Source: Margaritifera margaritifera (taxonomy: Eukaryota > Mollusca > Bivalvia > Unionida > Margaritiferidae). From it: a DNA stretch of 64,000 nucleotides. The DNA lies in NCBI GenBank assembly GCA_029931535.1, contig JAQPZY010001536.1, forward strand, positions 1-64,000. The letters are read 5' to 3'. Positions 13,301-24,007 of this stretch are shown here, in pieces. How positions within the stretch are numbered: the stretch's first letter is position 1; each line of letters starts with the position of its first letter. A program made the position numbers and the translations under genes. The notes under the pieces are model-generated. The model made no database searches and had not been told where the DNA came from. It worked only from the letters and a program-made list of their open reading frames with translations.

Positions 13301-13777
13301 ACTGTTAAAAAGTGTCCTGTGTGTGCACTGTGATGAGTGCTACATGTTAGTATTCTTTAAATTCTGTGTTATGCCCTCAAAGAACTTTGTGTGGCATTTT
13401 TATTTATGATGCATGAGTATGTGGGGTGGGGGTGTGAATACCATGTTACTCAACCCATTACTTAACTAGGCATGGCTTAGTCTTTTTATACTGATGTTTT
13501 ATTTGCAACAGTAAAGTTCGATAGTTCAGAATAGGTCCCGGCCTTAAGACATCCCTGATTCTTAAATTATTACCAAGTGTTCAATAAGCATGAACAAGTC
13601 AAGTAAAACTTTTGACAAATACATGATTAAAATATTGTGATGTCATGGAGAATGAGGTTGAGGTTTTAAGTACTATAAGTAGAATACATGTTAAAATAAG
13701 GTTTTGAGCTGTTCATTAATATTTACAGCATATTTCTTGCAGACTGCATTTCCCGGATTTCAACCTTCATTTTCAAT
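10360..13777. other. non-coding stretch with minor inverted repeat
   Basis: No supported gene. One strong-looking acceptor (TTTGTATATTTCAG near 11,516) precedes short open frames of about 20-30 codons that match nothing I know. The segment 12,803-12,822 (ACTAATTCAGTTCCCATAG) matches the inside of the left end of the element at 41,161. Confidence 0.4.
11002..11141. repeat. imperfect inverted repeat
   Basis: GAGGTTTATATACCC (11,019-11,033) and its exact reverse complement (11,108-11,122) form the inner arms. Imperfect pairing extends outward to about 31 bp per arm. It could be a small MITE relic. No clear target duplication is visible. Confidence 0.5.
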
Positions 13778-13954
13778 CAAAGCTGCCATTTACTGGGTGG
13801 AATTGTGACATGTCAGCCCCTACATGTTCTTTCAGGATTTTTGTCTGCACACTGCATGCTGGATCCCCCCTCCCCATTTTCCTCCAAAGCTGCCAATTAC
13901 TGGATGGAATTGTGACATGTCAGCCATTACATGTTCTTTCAAAATGGTTGTCTG
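13778..13954. repeat. 70-bp direct repeat
   Basis: 13,778-13,847 and 13,885-13,954 are about 88% alike, both running from CAAAGCTGCC to TTGTCTG. They are separated by 37 bp including a C-rich run. Confidence 0.8.
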
Positions 13955-14684
13955 TGTCTGATCTTTAAAATTATGTAGATCAGCATTAATAACTTACATG
14001 ATGATGGCTTGATCTAAACAACTGTATAACTTTTATGGATATCCATACTATCTTATGTAGTAGAGGCTATATACAGGTATTATACTGTTTTCTTTATTTT
14101 TCACAGTTTGTAAAAAAAAATTTTATGTATGCAGTACCCAGTAACTTTGATGTTGACAGCTGCTGACCAACTTGTATTGATGGAGCCCTTATATTTTAGC
14201 ATATTATATACATATTACAGCATGTGTAAATGTTGTTTTTTTTTTGTCTTATATAATAATAATAATGACTAAATTACTTGCTATTTTAAATGTACTTAAT
14301 TATGATTTTTACAAAAATATTATAATGCTATTTTTATTCAGACTTCATTATTTTGGAATGTGTGGCATATAATTAAAAAAAAAAGATAAAGTCTATATTT
14401 TACTTACATTACATTTTTATGATTCAGATCATTTTTTTAACTGTAGTTTCATAGCCGTTATTTTAATTTTACTGATTATAACGGAGGGTATTGTGCACGT
14501 TTTATACAGTAAAATCTGGCTTTTTGGTGTGGACAATGATAATATCTTCTGAAGCAGGTTTTATGAACAATGATTTGAAACAAAAACAACAAAATTTCTG
14601 GTTTCTATCAACTAATTATAGTATCTCTAAATTTATACCATGACAAGGAATCTTCTTTTGTATTATTTTATGTCTTTTTCACAG

Positions 14685-14773
14685 GGGTCAACAGTTCGTC
14701 GTCGATTTGAATTTAGTCTGAATTTAGTTTCTGGATGATAATGTGTTTACTGGGACTACTGGAGACTAATAAA
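14685..14773 (+). other. weak candidate terminal exon with poly(A) signal
   Basis: A good acceptor (TTTTATGTCTTTTTCACAG, ending 14,684) is followed by 17 open codons (GSTVRRRFEFSLNLVSG), a TGA at 14,736-14,738 and AATAAA at 14,768-14,773. The arrangement fits the last exon of a plus-strand gene, but the peptide is too short to assign and no upstream exon is recognised. A second good acceptor (CTTTCTTCTCCTTTCAG, ending 6708) also precedes only a short frame. Confidence 0.2.
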
Positions 14774-14799
14774 AGCTTCATAGATGCGGGCCATGTAAT

Positions 14800-15910
14800 C
14801 GTTGATTACATTCTGGTTTCATGAAAGGCTTGTATCGACATACAAAGGCACTTTTTGTGAAGAAAGTCACATTCTGCATAATGATAACTCCTTTTTCTCT
14901 AAATATATATATATACATATAAAAAAGTTACATTGTTTACGAAAACTTCTTATTTCCGGAAAAAAGTGGCCTTTTCACGAAGAATTGTGCTAACAACCTC
15001 AACGTAACAAATAAAATTTTTACTGTTTTTGTACAGAAAGTGTTTTTTTCCTTCATGAAGCTTTTACAAATATACGTTTTGAGAGCACTGTTTTCGCGGT
15101 GAAAATCAGTCCTCACGAAGATTGCATCACTGGCTGTTCATGTCATTAAATGCACCAATACTTTGAAAGAACCCTTATTGATTAACAAGAGGATAATAAA
15201 AGATCGTTTACATACCTCTAATTAGGTAAGATAAAAGGAATCTCCTGGGTCTCGTACCCTGTAGCATATCTGCCATCCCCCAATCGCAGTCTATACTATG
15301 CATAGTGAAAGTACATTTACTGATGTTCATTTATCGACTGTTTTCATGTTGCACGTGAACCTGAAGTCAAGTCACCAAGATCGGCAAACTGGATTAGGCG
15401 GGTAAAGACAAATTTGGTGCTATATATGTATGGTTTGGTTTCATGGTCATAGTGTCGGCAGGGGAAGTGTTGAATTAATTGCAAAATCGTAACAAAAAAG
15501 TAAATTTTTCCGTGAAAAATGTGTAATGATCATGAAGAATATCGCTTTCTTCACAAAAAATGTATATTTACATGTTGATGCATATTTTTTTACGTACAAA
15601 AAGTTACGTTACGTGAAACAAGCACACTCTTCATGAAAGATGTTTTTATGTTTTGTTATTATGAAAGCAACAATCTTCATGAAAATATGTGGTTAGTTTT
15701 CGTCGGGAAAGAAGATTCATCAAAACAAGTTTCTTCATGAAAAATCCTTCATTTTTGACATGTTAGTCCAGGATGCACACAATTTACATTTAAAAGGTTA
15801 ACTTTTAACTGTATTAACTAAACAAGTCTTCATAAAGAAAACAGTTTTTTGGCACAAAAAAGGCACTTCGTGAAAGCTTTTTTTTGGCGAAAAACAACCA
15901 CGTTCTTGAC
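14800..15910. repeat. degenerate array of TTCATGAA-type palindromes
   Basis: About twenty copies of a short self-complementary motif occur with irregular 25-45-bp spacing: TTCATGAA, TTCACGAAG, CGTGAAA, TTCACAAAAAA and similar. Intervening DNA is T/A-rich. No open frame spans it. It looks like an old short-period tandem repeat built on a palindromic unit. The middle part (15,150-15,480) is less clear. Confidence 0.5.
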
Positions 15911-16140
15911 ATGAATGCCCATTGGAACTTATATTTGATAAAATCACAGCCCCATCTATATGAAATAGAATGAATGAAGTAAATTTACTTCAATGATAGC
16001 ACACAATGTAGAAACTATTTTATTGAAATCAGTTGTTATGCCTTTTCTGACTGAAGGAGAGGAGCCCATGTGATTTATATCTGAGCATGCTGCATGAAAT
16101 GTTTCGAGGAACAATACTGGAAACTCTCTCTCTCTCTCTC

Positions 16141-16490
16141 ATAGACCAGAATGGCTTATGGGAATGTCTGCCATCTATTTTCCGTTCGTCCGTTAGCATA
16201 AGTTTATTATCGCTACTCCTCCTAAACTACTTGGAGGATTGCCACGAAACTTTATACACACATTCATTTTAAGGTCTAGTTGGTCCTAAATGAAAATGGT
16301 GCCGCCTAGACACCCATTATGGCAGCCACAGTGGCCATCTTGAGAATCTTGTTATCACTGCTCCTCCTGAATGGATGGTCATATTAACATGGGGTTTTCA
16401 CTGAAATCGTGCCGCCTATCTGATGTCTAATATGGCCGCCACAGCATCCATCTTGAAAATCTTGTTATCGCCAATCCTGTTGTAAATAAT
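16141..16490 (-). repeat. 146-bp tandem family, truncated inverted copy
   Basis: This is the reverse complement of the array end at 61.9-62.83 kb. It starts with the shared terminus TAGACCAGAA, continues through CGTCCGTTAGC and CTACTCCTCCT, then has two units carrying AAATGGTGCCGCC, GGCC.CCACAG and CATCTTGA.AATCTTGTTATC. The units are 113 bp apart because one block of about 33 bp is missing relative to the 146-bp period. Confidence 0.75.
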
Positions 16491-16500
16491 TGTCAAAATA

Positions 16501-16764
16501 ATGTTGTCATTCCCGTGTCAAGTTCCCATTAGAGCCTCTCACAATGTGTCGCCAGAAACAGTTCAACCGCATTCAACCTGGCCTCTGAAAGAAACTTCCA
16601 GTCATTCAGCTGGTGAAAACTTCCGTGATGCAAAATTTCAGAACTGCACAATAACTGTAGATCACATGTATGAGTAGTCTGCCCTCAAGCGTCAAAGAAT
16701 TCGTGTTATTGACCGTGATGGTAGTCAAACTGAACGAGCGTTGTTTCACAAACTTCATTCATAA
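16501..16764 (+). pseudogene. 88-codon coding remnant with one in-frame TAG
   Basis: One reading frame runs from ATG at 16,501 to TAA at 16,764, broken only by a TAG at 16,675-16,677 (codon 59). The first part is Ser/Thr/His-rich and ends in a segment containing ENFRDAKFQNCTITVDHMYE. The second part is basic and acidic (KRQRIRVIDRDGSQTE). It has protein-like composition with no simple repeats, unlike most open frames in the window. I do not recognise the family. The FxNCTI pattern resembles short motifs I associate with expanded bivalve immune-type proteins, but that is a weak impression. It starts directly after a tandem-array relic and ends about 170 bp before a large hairpin, so it may be cargo of a repeat or a processed fragment. 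It may also be chance. Confidence 0.33.
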
Positions 16765-16935
16765 AACTAATATTCATGCTCATGTCAGCCTTTCAAAAAG
16801 TAATTCGGTTTATGCTTTAAGATGAAGTTCGCATTAAAGAGGTTGAAATGTTTAGCAACCATTTGTGTTTTTCAACTACATATAGTGATTTTATTAAATT
16901 ATCTGAAAATTGATAGGTATATAACAAAAATATCA

Positions 16936-17088
16936 TTATCAGAGTAATGCGATTTTGATTGCTAGATCACGTCTCGTCAGCATAAAAATCCGGATCATAA
17001 CTCGACGCTTCGCGTCTCGTAATGATCCGGATTTTCTAATGCTGCCAACTCGACGTGATCTACCAATCAAAATCGCGTTACTGGGATA
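16936..17088. repeat. ~150-bp near-perfect hairpin
   Basis: Two arms of about 70 bp pair almost completely. The left arm carries GCGATTTTGATTGCTAGATC and the right arm its complement GATCTACCAATCAAAATCGC. The centre is GACGCTTCGCGTC, flanked by ATCCGGAT on both sides. The element is more GC-rich than its surroundings. It could be a foldback MITE or a transcribed hairpin. No clear target duplication. Confidence 0.8.
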
Positions 17089-17400
17089 ATACTATATACG
17101 TATCAGGCATATCTTTCACTATGAACCGTAACATTTGTTTTTTAAAGTAAAATTCATGCAAACTTGTTTTTACTCGACTTTATTATTAAATTCGCTCTAT
17201 TTATTCCTTTTCTGTTTTATATCTTAAAAGAAAGGAATATATTATTTTCAATTATCCGCTCAAAACAATCTCGAAACCAGGGAAACCTGATAAAAGAGAT
17301 CTTTTTAGAAGTGCCTTAAATGTAGTAGTAGTAATCTCTTGTGTACGGTTGTTACAAAAACAATATGAACAATATAAAAGACACAATGATAATATTCTTT

Positions 17401-17618
17401 TCTGCAGGGACGGAAAATTCAAGAAAGCATTTGCACTTACTTTTTCTGCAGGGACGGAGAATTCAAGAAAGCATTTGCACTTACTTTTTCTGCAGGGACA
17501 GAAAATTCAAGAAAGCATTTGCACTTACTTTTTCTGCAAGGACAGAAAATTCAAGAAAGCATTTGCACTTATTTTTTCTGCAGGGACGGAAAATTCAAGA
17601 AAGCATTTGCACTTACTT
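17401..17618. repeat. 44-bp minisatellite, 5 copies
   Basis: Units start at 17,401, 17,445, 17,489, 17,533 and 17,577, each TCTGCAGGGACGGAAAATTC-like and differing by one or two bases. The 44-bp period is not a multiple of three, which makes three overlapping plus-strand frames look open. None is taken as coding. Confidence 0.95.
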
Positions 17619-17720
17619 TATCGAGATTTCTTGGGTGTACAATGCCGTTTAATGTTCCCTCTTGTCTGACTGTGTGCAATGCTTCAAAAACATCAGATTT
17701 ATATTTCATCTGCGGGTACT

Positions 17721-18168
17721 TCTGATAAAAACAACCAATGGATTGGAAGACGAAGATAAACGCAACAACCGATGAAAATTCGCTGTGACCAAATTGAAAA
17801 CAACAGACCAGCGTTTGAAGGAGCGCAGATTATCAAACTTGTTGATACTCGTTGTTTTTTCGCCATAATCATCTAATATGGCTGTTCTTACTTTTTCTTC
17901 ACAGGCATTTATTCTTTTGATAGGAATTCAAAATGTCAACTTCAAGGGACTGAAGAGTACCTTCGGTCTGAATGTTGGCGTATAAAGCATTGTGAGCTGA
18001 ATAGGACCTTTCTATATGTCCTTGACAAAAACTTGTACACATAATACAAACGTGCTGTAAGGCTATTTCTGAATCGTTGGAACCAAAAGGGTTTGGAGTG
18101 GCAATCATAATAAAGAAAGGGCATTTGTTAATCAAAAGAAAAGAAATATTTGATGAATATGCGCACAA
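17721..18168 (-). pseudogene. unrecognised frameshifted coding-like region
   Basis: On the minus strand a frame from 18,168 to 17,899 contains a Cys/His-rich stretch (CIMCTSFCQGHIERSYSAH) and then TEGTLQSLEVDILNSYQKN. A second frame, shifted by one base and overlapping it near 17,906, runs on to about 17,721 with ACEEKVRTAILDDYGEK and FDNLRSFKRWSVVFN. Both parts have ordinary protein composition and no simple repeats, so one old reading frame broken by an indel is plausible. C-x2-C followed by two His could be a zinc site. I do not recognise a family, and the region has no visible start, splice sites or mobile-element partners. Confidence 0.28.
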
Positions 18169-18169
18169 T

Positions 18170-19130
18170 ATATACTATAAAACTTTGCTGAGGAAGGAAA
18201 GATATGATAAAAAAAGAAAGAATATCACGTATTTTTCAAAGCACCGATTAGAATTCACTATCGAATGTATCTGTAGGATAATAGGTTGAGTCATTCTGTT
18301 GATAAAAATATATATGTTAAGAACAAGGCGTCTGATAAAAAAAACAACTCCACAATGGACGGGTGCACAAACTATTTAATCAGAGAAATATTGACACAAA
18401 ACTTGAATAAGAATCTCAATTACCATTTTTTAAAAACATATGGACAGTTAAAAACAATTATACGGGGAAACTGATAGTTAAATAATCTCTTTGAAAATGA
18501 ACACCCTTTGAAATTAATTAGTCTTTCATAGTTTTGATGCACACGGGTGGTGTGCAACGTGGAAAAGCTTTGTATTATTTGTGAACCAACCTTCAGGGCG
18601 TAAGCAAAACTTTTGAAATATACTCCAGTGTTTTTAAATCGGGGCATTTGAAGATGTGCATGCTTATCACATAATTAATTATATATTTCCCTTTATAGAA
18701 CTATGGGATGTTAAATTGTGGAGGTGTAGATTTGCAGATTCCAGGATCTTGAAATTGTTTGATAATTTACAGAATTTAATATTGAATTTGTCAACTCAAC
18801 CATATGTTGGCAATACAGCAGCAGAATTTAGGGGAAAAAAAGGTATATAGGACACAATTACAGACATTGATTAATCTGAAGGATCCCTGACGGAATATTT
18901 TGATAAAAAAAAAGTAGACACATACTGAATATGGAAACTTCAAAGTTTGTCTATCCTAAATCTTTGCATGAACATTTATCAAGGACATTTTTTTACCCTG
19001 TTGCATTTGTTTAGTTGCTTGCTTGGATTAATTTGGTTAATGATCATTTTAATGTAGGCATACGAACACAGCAGACCTTCTTTAGGATATTAAATCCAGT
19101 TTTAAAAAAATAATTGTATGCGCAAAACAT
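18170..19130. other. non-coding stretch
   Basis: Only short open frames on both strands with no motif. I see nothing that can be supported. Confidence 0.4.
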
Positions 19131-19134
19131 GAAG

Positions 19135-19520
19135 GATGAATAAATTTGCAGATATATTAGCAGAAAACTTTAATAAAACTGAATCTGAAAGGGAAGTCAG
19201 TCTTGACAAAGCAGAAGCCTTCCTATTATATGTCAACTGAACTGCAAAGGGATGGGTGGGTGGGAGTGAATGGGGTGGGTTGGTGAGTAGAGGAGAGTTT
19301 CCTGTCTCTTTGACTATTCTTTGCTCCTTCACATTATCATCATCGTCGTCGTCGTTGTCGTCATCATCATAATCATCATCGTCGTCTTCTTCTTCATCAT
19401 CATCAGGCATATCATAAAAACTTCCAAGAAAGACACGAGGGAAAGGATGATATTGTATCATCATGCAGACGTAAGAAGCAATTACAAATATATTGGTTGC
19501 AGGTATCTTTATAATGAATG
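19135..19520 (-). repeat. dispersed repeat with GAT/GAC triplet core, copy 1
   Basis: On the minus strand this segment is homologous to the plus-strand segment at 60,040-60,390. They share TTGTAATTGCTTCTTACGTC, GCATGA.GATACA, ATGATAT.CCTGATGATGAT, a long GAY-triplet tract and an end containing AAGTTTTC.GCTAA. In both copies the tract translates as poly-Asp within a 137-157-codon open frame. The shared sequence upstream of the tract is in different reading frames in the two copies, so the open frames are more likely a product of the triplet tract than conserved coding. The + strand also shows an unrelated open frame. Confidence 0.6.
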
Positions 19521-19837
19521 TATACCAATGTGACAAAGTTGTGAAAAATATATCAATATATTTTAATATCCCCACATTTGTACAATTATTTCATATGAAC
19601 TTCACAAATATCATGCACGTATTTTAATAATACATTTAGCTGGTCATTATCCGATTTAGTGATGAGGTCAAATACTATCAGTTTCATTAATATTCTTCTT
19701 TACAGTTAGAATGATTGAGATCGGGATTCAATTGAATTAGAAAATTGTCAATGATTCTACTCAAAGATTGTTCTCATAAAGAATGTGTGCAAATATGGGC
19801 AATAATTATGCATCATAACTTTGATAACTCAAACAAC

Positions 19838-20020
19838 AATCACTCGAATACTTGGCATCACTGGAATGATTTGACCAGTACAGTCACTCAAATATGGCAT
19901 CACTAGAATGATTTAACCAATCCAGTCGTTCAATTACTCTGCATCACTGGAATGATTCGACCAGTCCAATCACTCAAATATTCTGCATCACTGGAATGAT
20001 TTGACCAGTCCAGATATTAA
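19838..20020. repeat. 44-bp minisatellite, 4 copies
   Basis: The block GCATCACTGGAATGATTTGA recurs at 19,855, 19,897, 19,941 and 19,985. Each is followed by CCAGT and a CACTCAAATA linker. Spacing is 42, 44 and 44 bp. Confidence 0.9.
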
Positions 20021-20097
20021 AGCGTTCTCTTGTCTCTGACCTCGAATTGAAAAAATCAAAAGGGTCATTACACCTGCGGATTTGTCAGATAGCTAAT

Positions 20098-20640
20098 ATT
20101 TCAGCAAGGTGCATTTTCCCCTGGAGGACAAAGTCTTGCATAGCAACTCTCCCCCCATCCCCCTTTCCCCTCTCTCAGAGCCACTTTTTTTCTGGCAGGA
20201 AAAACTACCCTAGAACCATTTTTTCTCCAGGGAAAATTAGTTAAAATATATAGGGGAAAAATCGCTCTAGAATAGTTTTTTTCCGCCTGGAGACAAACGG
20301 CTCTTGGGTTTAAAATATAGGGCAAGAATGACTGAAGACAAGTTTTATCCACTGAAGAACAACGGCTTTTGACAGTTTTTTTTCTCCTCTGGAGAATAAT
20401 GGCTCTGGGAGGGGGTTAATGTTGCTTTAGTAGAAATAAGTTTTTATGAATACTGGTGGATACAATTTCAAGTAAAAATGTTGGGACAGGTGTTGACTGA
20501 CATTAGAGTAGAATTTCCTTTCTGCTCGAGGAGGAAAAGAATCCCAGAGTGACTTTTCCCCGGGGTTAATAGACTCCAGAGTACCTTTTGCCCGGAGAGA
20601 AAAATAACACTAGAGTAAAGTTTCCGCCTACAAAATGTCT
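20098..20640. repeat. degenerate array of CTCC.GGGGA palindromic motifs
   Basis: About ten irregular units of roughly 45-60 bp. Each combines a self-complementary motif (TTTTCTCCAGGGGAAAA-like) with a CTCTAGAGT-like motif. Substitutions are many but the alternation of the two motifs persists. A GTGGGGGTGGCGGTGGGG run ends the region. No coding frame. Confidence 0.55.
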
Positions 20641-22094
20641 TGTGGTGGGGGTGGCGGTGGGGTCCGACTGATGGGCATAACTACTACGCGAGAGCCGAAT
20701 TGATAAGTTTGCAAATTGTTGGGTCATGTTGAAACTCGTGGGAAATCTTTCTATTTTAGGGATATTTACTGCACTGTTTGTCAGTAAATGGGAAAGGATC
20801 TAAAATCTTGGTTTCGATGTAACTTACATGTAGAATGTTGTCGATCAAAGTAAATGTAAATGATGTCAAGTTGTACGTAAAGATAAGTGGTAAAAAGAGA
20901 TATATTTCATGTACAGCGAAGTTTTTTCTTGGGGATTTTTGTGGACATTTTGGTAAAAAATATTGTGGATTTGTCGTAAAGGTTTTGTGGTCACGAAGAA
21001 ACAACTAAATGCTCTAAATACAAATTTAGGATCACAGAGCCTTGAATTTCTAAGATTCTACTCTAGATTGTGCGGTGCTCACAGTGGGCATATACTATAG
21101 AATATTAAAACCCTGATACAGAAACACACATCTTCCCAAGACAAAGTCATTCAGTATTAGGTCACTAATGTGTCTAGAAAGTAGCAAAATTTAGACTGGA
21201 AATATTAGTGTGTATTCATTCATGACATAAAACCGGGGTCCCACCCCCCACCCCCCAATTCTTGAGGGAAGGGGCAATAACTACAATTTTTAAAATTATT
21301 TATTTATTTATTTATCTTTTTTTTGGGGGGGGGGGGAATAAAAACTGTCACATTTTTTTTTTCTTTATTTTTTTTAAGGCAAGGGCAACTCTTGGCCGTA
21401 CCTTGCATAGAAAGTTGTAAAATTAAAAGTGTCAGACACCATGTGATCTTTCTGTGTACGCTCACTGTGAAATAATCTGTCCTTACATTGCACACAAATG
21501 AGTTTTCTAAACCATAGCCGATTAAACTATGCTTTATATCTGAAAATTATCACGACGGTGAAGGAGATTCTCTGAAATATAGACACTGATTGGAGTCACA
21601 CCGAGGTCGTGAAATTAGTTCTTTTTAAGAGTACTGGTTCTTTCTCAGTTTCTTTTGATTCTCGACAGATGCTTTGCATATACAAGAACATATCAGATAG
21701 TGTGTTTTTTAAATAATATATACTTCCTCTAGGAAGTTATGAAATTAAAACAGTTTGTCTAATTTTGTATTATAAAGCTAATTCCAAAATTCACATCTCC
21801 CCCAAAAAGAACCCAGCTACCTATGATATTATTTGTGGTTCTTGTTTCTGTTGTTGTTCTTCTTCCTGTTTTTGTTGTTGTTGTTGTTGTTGTTGCCGCT
21901 CCTACTGCTATGGATCTTGGAACTCAATTTTTAACTAATACATTCGAAAAAATCCCATCAGCACAATGTGGTCGTGAACCTATAGCCATCACTTAGAGAT
22001 GCTACTTCTATACTAACCAATTACATTACTCATCTACCAGCACTCACATCCCAAAAAGGGCAAATTCTGCATTGTGAATGTGGTCGCATTTGCT
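20641..22094. other. non-coding stretch with homopolymer runs
   Basis: Contains C-runs near 21,240-21,256, a (TTTA)n/poly-T/poly-G block at 21,298-21,375 and a (TTG)n run at 21,870-21,895. No supported gene. Confidence 0.5.
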
Positions 22095-22250
22095 GCATTA
22101 GGCCTGCATTCTCTTGTTTCCATTGCATTAGGCCAGCATTCTCTTGTTTCCATTGCATTAGGCCTGCATTCTCTTGTTTCCATTGCATTAGGCCTGCATT
22201 CTCTTGTTTCCATTGCATTAGGCCTGCATTCTCTTGTTTCCATTGCATTA
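22095..22250. repeat. 30-bp minisatellite, 5 copies plus partial
   Basis: Units start at 22,095, 22,125, 22,155, 22,185 and 22,215, built on GCATTAGGCCTGCATTCTCT and GTTTCCATT. One unit has a T-to-A change. The period is divisible by three, so several frames on both strands encode perfect 10-residue repeats (for example QWKQENAGLM on the minus strand). That follows from the period and is not evidence of a gene. Confidence 0.95.
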
Positions 22251-22869
22251 GGTCTTTGCAACTCCCTGCTGTTTCTTACAAAAGTTGTGGAAGACAACTT
22301 AGGTGTTTGTTTCGGATTTATAACGGATCAAGAAGACTGTAAAGTATTCTAAAGTGTTAAGCAAGAGGTTTTGTTTTCGATCACCTGAGTCAGGCAAATG
22401 TTAACATTCTTAAAGACATCACGGAAGCCTATCTTAAATTTAGTTGCCCGTAGACAGCAAAGAAGTCACTCCAATGTTGAACTTTTAACTTCAAGAATAT
22501 CCTTTAACGTTTATATGTTTAATTAAACAATTACTATTCTTTGTAAAGTGCTTTTTCAGGTAATGTAACTGTTTTGAAAATTTTGAAAAAACACAGAGCA
22601 GTTCATGAAGTCCACTAGGCTACCTGACTTTAACAAATGGTACACTAGATTTAACATTCTGACTTATAGGTGGCTTCTTTTGCGTTCACATGGTACCTTT
22701 GGTTCAGTTGTATCAGTCTATATTGTATTTATTTATTGAACCATTATCTTACGCGACTCTCATACATGAACTTCATACAAGACCCTGCTCCACCCCAGAG
22801 TTGTTCTGACTGCTAAGTTGCTTCATGCGTTCATATATCAACTTTTGATATTGCATTTCATATTGCAGA
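22251..22869. other. non-coding stretch
   Basis: Nothing supported. Only short unmotivated frames. Confidence 0.4.
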
Positions 22870-23310
22870 GATGCACTGACAACACCTGGTTTTATTAGAC
22901 AAAGCCCCATATAAGTTCAGATTTTTAAAAAAAAAAAAAATATGCAATAATTGGTTTTATTGGGCATAGTCCGATATAAGCTTAGAGGTTGTTGTTTTTT
23001 TTTTTCTTTCTTTCTTTCTTTTTTTTTTGGGGGGTGGGTGGTGGGTGGGGACACCCCAGTACACGAAACCACTTACTTTCTGAAGTCATTTGTGCTCATC
23101 AGAGTCAACACTTGGTTTGTTGGGGCAAAGCCCACTTTAAGTTCTGAGCCTTTTCAGAATCCCCAATACCTTAGTCTACCTTACTTACTTACTGGTTATT
23201 GGCGTGCGTCTTTGCATACGTACAGTCAACACCTGGTTTGATTGGGCAAAGCCTGATTTCAGATCTTATTCTTTTTAAAAAAAATCCCCAATACATGCGT
23301 CAACCTTATT
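22870..23310. repeat. ~119-bp degenerate direct repeat
   Basis: CAACACCTGGTTT.ATTGGGCAAAGCC-type blocks start near 22,873, 22,949, 23,106 and 23,225. Each is followed by ATATAAG or TTTAAG, then CAGAT or GAGCC and an A-rich stretch ending ATCCCCAATAC. T-rich and G-rich runs (22,995-23,050) interrupt the second unit. Confidence 0.6.
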
Positions 23311-23870
23311 TATATTTGCGGACACCCCACAGTCCTGTCCCAGCATATTTGTATTGGTTGGAACTTAAGAGACCCACCCCCACCCCACCTCTTTTGCCAA
23401 AATAAAAACATACAAAGGCTTTTTTGTGCTTTTCCTGTCCCATTGCAGGCTTTTTTGTGCATTAGATTTTCCAGACAACGCCTCCCCCGCATTCCCACCC
23501 CCTCCCCCTCCCCCGAATTTTGAAAACACAGTTTGATTCGGGTTGTTTTCGTTTTAATTTTGATGTAGTTTGTTGGATTAAATCCCCTACTTTCCTAACT
23601 AGATCTAAATGTCTTGCCAAATTTTGGATTTTTTAGGGCTCGTACAACCATTCTACGTCCACCTCCCCATGGGGGTATATAATCCTTTAGGATGAGTTTA
23701 CTCACGGTATATCCTTGTATGTCTCTGCCTCTAATTTCAGTTACTCCGAAAGCGACCCTCTCCCTTCTACTGAAGGGCACAGCCCGCTATCATCATAGCT
23801 CCCAACTTTAAGTGTAGAGACTAAATTTCTTTTTCGCAACCTTTGCCCTTAAAGTGTAATATGGAACATT
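23311..23870. other. pyrimidine-rich non-coding stretch
   Basis: C-rich runs near 23,380 and 23,480-23,515. A 61-codon minus-strand frame (23,595-23,780) has plausible composition but no recognised motif and may be part of the LINE debris that follows. Confidence 0.35.
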
Positions 23871-23878
23871 GAGGTCCC

Positions 23879-24007
23879 CTACTAGTTTATCATAGCACTA
23901 TTATTGCTGTCGTCACTTCCCGCTTCTCCGTTTTTGTTTTTGTTGTTGTCGTTTTGGACACCTCCAGACCTCTAGCTATGATAAACTAGTAGGCCTATGA
24001 GGTGTCC
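23879..24007. repeat. nested inverted repeats
   Basis: CTACTAGTTTATCATAGC (23,879-23,896) has a perfect 18-bp inverse at 23,975-23,992. A second pair, GGACACCTC (23,956-23,964) and GAGGTGTCC (23,999-24,007), brackets the right arm. Two alternative folds compete for the same arm. Confidence 0.7.

Noticed and set aside
21298..21375. G-quadruplex or promoter-like G-run
   Set aside because: A single homopolymer next to poly-T and (TTTA)n. Low complexity explains it.
22030..22352. Perfect 10-residue protein repeats on both strands
   Set aside because: Consequence of a 30-bp tandem DNA repeat. Several frames are equally open.
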